Source: Variovorax sp. PBS-H4
GTDB lineage: Bacteria > Pseudomonadota > Gammaproteobacteria > Burkholderiales > Burkholderiaceae_C
Direction: 5' to 3'
Length of the DNA stretch: 64,000 bases
NCBI RefSeq assembly: GCF_901827205.1
Contig: NZ_LR594675.1
Span: forward strand, 4,402,001-4,466,000
Shown here one piece after another: positions 61,573 through 64,000 of this stretch. How positions within the stretch are numbered: position 1 is the stretch's first letter; each line of letters begins with the position of its first letter. Below the pieces are notes generated by a model. It worked only from the letters and a program-made list of their open reading frames with translations, was not told the DNA's origin and searched no databases. The position numbers were made by a program, and so were the translations under genes.

Positions 61573-62030
61573 GAAAGACTCCTGGCGGGTGAAATAGGCT
61601 GGGAATGGTCGGAAAGGGACTTGCTCGGAGGATTGAGCAGGGCTCGGAGCGTGGGCGGCACCTCGACAGGCAAAGTCAGCAGGAAGAATGCGAATGACTT
61701 GCCGTGCGCGTCAAGGTTGAGCGCACTGTTCACGCCTCCGTCCAGCGCGTCCTCGAGCACGATGTTCAGCGCATTGAGCCGCGGCAGCAGGTAGCGGCGC
61801 ACGCTGCCCAATCGCCGGTGGCGGTAGTGCGCGCGCAAGGCGTCCTCCGTAACTTGTTCCACGAGCAGCGGGTACAGCTCGGGCGCCCATGCGACCACCG
61901 CGATGCTGGAGATGTCGCCCTTGTCGCCTGTGCGGGCGTGGGCGACATCGGCCAAGGTGAATCTGCAGGAACCCCGCCCCGTGGCTTTGTCGCCATCCGC
62001 CTGCCCGAGCAAACTGCTGGTTTCGCTCAT
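61569..62030 (-). CDS. AtuA C-terminal-domain-like protein
   Basis: 153 residues from ATG 62030. Contains LADVAHARTGDKGDISSIAV and a later LNALNIVLEDALDGGVNSALNLDAHGK, as in the small domain found at the C-terminus of AtuA-type (acyclic terpene utilisation) proteins. Here it is a separate gene, ATGA-coupled to the large AtuA-like gene, as is common in Burkholderiales. Biochemical role unknown. Confidence 0.85.
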   Translation of the reverse strand: MSETSSLLGQADGDKATGRGSCRFTLADVAHARTGDKGDISSIAVVAWAPELYPLLVEQVTEDALRAHYRHRRLGSVRRYLLPRLNALNIVLEDALDGGVNSALNLDAHGKSFAFFLLTLPVEVPPTLRALLNPPSKSLSDHSQPISPARSLS

Positions 62031-63421
62031 GCTGCGACTCCCGCCTTGCGGGGAGCGGCCCAGGACCACGTCACGCGTACCGATTCGCGTGGCACCAAAC
62101 AGGAAGTGGTTGCCAGTCGGGCGGTGACGTTCGTCCGAATGCCGCCTCCGCCGGCGGGCCCGCAGGTGTACAGCGCGGCAACCTCCTCGGCGAGTTGCTC
62201 TGCGCGGACGCGGTTCGTGTCCGCGGTCGCGACGCGCAACCGGACATCCTGCGCCCCGCCGTCCTCGACGCCGGACAGCAAGTGGCCCGCATCGTCTCCA
62301 AACAGGCTGACGCGTCCGATCAGATCGAAGCGCAGCGGGCGGCCCTGCAGGCGTCGGGCTAGGATCTGCGCGGCGAGTCGGGCGCGCGCTTCCGCCCCCG
62401 GACCGGCATAGGAAATCTCGCCCTCGGCCAGCCAACCGCCTTCATGGCAGACGTTCACCTTCAGGCGCTCGGGACGCGGATGCCCGCGCACGCCCTTGAC
62501 CGCGACCCGATCGTCGCCGAGTTCAACGACGCTGACTTCCGTGAGATCGGCCACGACGTCAGGCGTCACGTAGGCGGCGGGATCGTGGATCTCGTAAAGC
62601 AGTTGTTCGGTGACCGTCCGCGCGTCCACCCGGCCGCCGGTCGCATCGGCCTTGCCAATGATGCAGTGGCCATCGCTGTCGATCTCCGCGATCGGGAATC
62701 CGACTTCGGCGAGGTCCGGCACGTCCTTGCGCCCAGGGTCGGCGAAGTAGCCGCCCGTAACCTGCGCGCCGCATTCGAGCAGGTGGCCTGCGATGGTCCC
62801 GCGTGCGAGGCGATCCCAATCGTCCATGGCCCAGCCGAAATGGGCGATGGCCGGCCCCAGCGCGAGTGACGGATCCGCCACCCGTCCGCACACCACCACC
62901 TGCGCGCCGGCGCACAGCGCGGCCGCGATGGCTTCGGCTCCCACGTACGCATTGGCGCTCACCGGCGCGGAGGGCGGCGCCGAAGCCCCGAGCGCGTCGC
63001 ACAGCAACGCGCGATAGGGCTCGCCCGAGAGGTCGTCGCCCTCCACGACGGCGATGCGGGGTACTTCGAGCCCCAGGGAGGCGGCCAGCGTGGCGATTCG
63101 CCTGGCCGCGCCACGCGGATTGGCCGCACCGAAATTGCTCACGATCGCGATGCGGTGGGCCAGGCAATCGCCCAGGACGGGCCGCAGGAAGCCTTCAAGC
63201 CGTGAATCGTGACCGGCGTCCGGATCAGTGCGGCGCCGCAGTTGCGCCAAGGCCAAGGTGCGCTCGGCCAAGGTCTCGTAGATCAGGCAAGCGGGACCAC
63301 CCCGCGATACCAGAGTACGAACCACGGCGACCGCCGCATCGAGCCGGTCGCCCGAAAAGCCCGCTCCGCAGCCGATCAGCAACGGTGAGGGAGACGGACG
63401 GGAGTAAGAAGGAATGGACAT
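62027..63421 (-). CDS. AtuA-like protein (DUF1446)
   Basis: 464 residues from ATG 63421 (MSIPSYSRPSPSPLLIGCGA); the frame to 63478 would run through the operator region. DUF1446 marks: LLIGCGAGFSGDRLDAA, IVSNFGAANPRGAARR, VVCGRVADPSLALGPAIAHFGW, GGYFADPGRKDVPDLAEVG, GGRVDARTVTEQLLYEI. First gene of the ten-gene run. Proteins of this type often accompany Bug receptors and acyl-CoA genes; the reaction is not established. Confidence 0.88.
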   Translation of the reverse strand: MSIPSYSRPSPSPLLIGCGAGFSGDRLDAAVAVVRTLVSRGGPACLIYETLAERTLALAQLRRRTDPDAGHDSRLEGFLRPVLGDCLAHRIAIVSNFGAANPRGAARRIATLAASLGLEVPRIAVVEGDDLSGEPYRALLCDALGASAPPSAPVSANAYVGAEAIAAALCAGAQVVVCGRVADPSLALGPAIAHFGWAMDDWDRLARGTIAGHLLECGAQVTGGYFADPGRKDVPDLAEVGFPIAEIDSDGHCIIGKADATGGRVDARTVTEQLLYEIHDPAAYVTPDVVADLTEVSVVELGDDRVAVKGVRGHPRPERLKVNVCHEGGWLAEGEISYAGPGAEARARLAAQILARRLQGRPLRFDLIGRVSLFGDDAGHLLSGVEDGGAQDVRLRVATADTNRVRAEQLAEEVAALYTCGPAGGGGIRTNVTARLATTSCLVPRESVRVTWSWAAPRKAGVAA

Positions 63422-63437
63422 CGCGTTACAAACTTTA

Positions 63438-63449
63438 GACCGCGCGGTC
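63438..63449. promoter_or_regulatory. Perfect 12-bp palindrome between atuA-like and LysR genes
   Basis: GACCGCGCGGTC, with outer ACTT and AAGT adding imperfect symmetry, in the 94-bp divergent gap. It overlaps the probable atuA-like promoter, 17 bp before its ATG. It could be the site of the adjacent LysR regulator, although a strict palindrome of this kind is more typical of TetR or GntR sites. Confidence 0.5.
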
Positions 63450-63515
63450 AAGTCTGTAAAATGGAAAGAATCGAACATTTATTCGATTTTTTGGTGCAAT
63501 CGGAGGACGCCGCTC

Positions 63516-64000
63516 ATGAACATCTCCACCCGCGACCTCGAGGCGTTCCTCGCGCTGGCCGACTTGCAGAACTTCACGCGGGCGGCAGCGCGCACCCACC
63601 TGTCGTCGTCTGCCTTCAGTACCCGGATCTCGACGTTGGAGACCGCCTTGGGTGCGAAGCTGTTCGATCGAACGACGCGCTCGGTCGAGCTGACGCAAGC
63701 CGGCACGCTTTTTCTGGAATCGGCGCGGCGGCTGCATGGCGATTTCACTGAAGTTCTCACGGATTTCCGCGACCACGCCAATCGCCGCAAGGGGCGCGTT
63801 TCCATTGCCGCGCTCCCTTCGACAGCGGCGGCCTGGCTGCCGCACGTGTTCTCCCAGTTCCATGCCGAGAATCCCGGCATCGAGCTGACCCTGCACGACG
63901 TACGTGCCGATGCATGCATTGCGCTCGTGCGCGCGGGCACGGTGGATTTCGCCATTGCCTCGCGTCCGGCCGAGGGCGAAGACATGGAAGCCCACCGCCT
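63516..64000 (+). CDS. LysR-family regulator, 5' part (cut by window end)
   Basis: 161 residues visible from ATG 63516, with CGGAGGA upstream. HTH: LEAFLALADLQNFTRAAARTHLSSSAFSTRISTLETALGAKLFDR, then the start of the effector domain (KGRVSIAALPSTAAAWLPHV). Divergent from the AtuA-like/hyu run, so it is the likely regulator of that operon. Confidence 0.9.
   Translation, partial: MNISTRDLEAFLALADLQNFTRAAARTHLSSSAFSTRISTLETALGAKLFDRTTRSVELTQAGTLFLESARRLHGDFTEVLTDFRDHANRRKGRVSIAALPSTAAAWLPHVFSQFHAENPGIELTLHDVRADACIALVRAGTVDFAIASRPAEGEDMEAHR

Overview
The window is high-GC DNA from a beta-proteobacterium, most probably Burkholderiales. The evidence is two Bug-type (tripartite tricarboxylate transporter) binding proteins, hydantoinase/AtuA genes of the type common there, a MocR-type gab regulator and a Tn4371-like trb conjugation operon. 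I cannot name the species. I see no tRNA, rRNA or CRISPR array.

Left edge (1-5.2 kb): a scrambled junction. The first 22 codons of an EthD-family gene are fused in frame to a C-terminal scrap of a 3-hydroxyisobutyrate dehydrogenase-like gene. About 140 bp of palindromes and short direct repeats follow, which look like the end of an integrated element. Then come two exported Cys-rich proteins, one with a probable homopolymer frameshift in its signal peptide, and a DUF4062-domain protein.

Defence island (5.2-20.9 kb): a tightly coupled plus-strand operon. It encodes a 40-codon leader ORF, an ankyrin-sigma70 fusion, a GHKL/HSP90-like ATPase, a Z1-domain ATPase, a PD-(D/E)XK (DUF4420-like) protein, an AIPR protein, an Mrr-like nuclease, Vsr, and a 610-aa nuclease-like protein. 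A C5-cytosine methyltransferase converges on it from the other side. The ATPase/Z1/PD-(D/E)XK/AIPR/Vsr/methyltransferase set is a recognised restriction-like neighbourhood. A dedicated group-2-like sigma factor with an ankyrin head and a novel tail, coupled by an ATGA overlap to the ATPase, is the most novel signal in the window.

Conjugation module (21.2-34.8 kb, minus strand): traR-like LysR, traG, RHH protein, trbB-C-D-E-J, a lipoprotein, trbL-F-G-I and a DUF2274 gene, nearly all overlapping by 4 bp. Mating-pair formation looks intact. No relaxase, integrase, rep or par gene is present, and an IS3-type transposase remnant lies where the element should continue, so this is a decayed or truncated element.

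Catabolic block A (35.5-47.3 kb): two convergent operons. Plus strand: alpha/beta hydrolase, peptide-type ABC importer, class II aldolase. Minus strand: Rieske oxygenase, its reductase, an M29/NicX-fold protein, a peptide-deformylase-like protein. A nearly identical 14-bp palindrome (TATACGACCGTATA or ..TATT) lies upstream of both outer ends, next to a BetI-like TetR gene. The block looks like one TetR-controlled regulon for uptake and breakdown of a probably nitrogen-containing aromatic compound.

Block B (47.3-51.7 kb): gabT-gabD with a divergent MocR-type regulator, giving 4-aminobutyrate to succinate. Block C (51.7-64 kb): a ten-gene minus-strand run of AtuA-like (two pieces), Bug, HyuA, HyuB, Bug, HyuB, PaiB-like, class II aldolase and GhrA-like dehydrogenase, with a divergent LysR gene cut by the window end.
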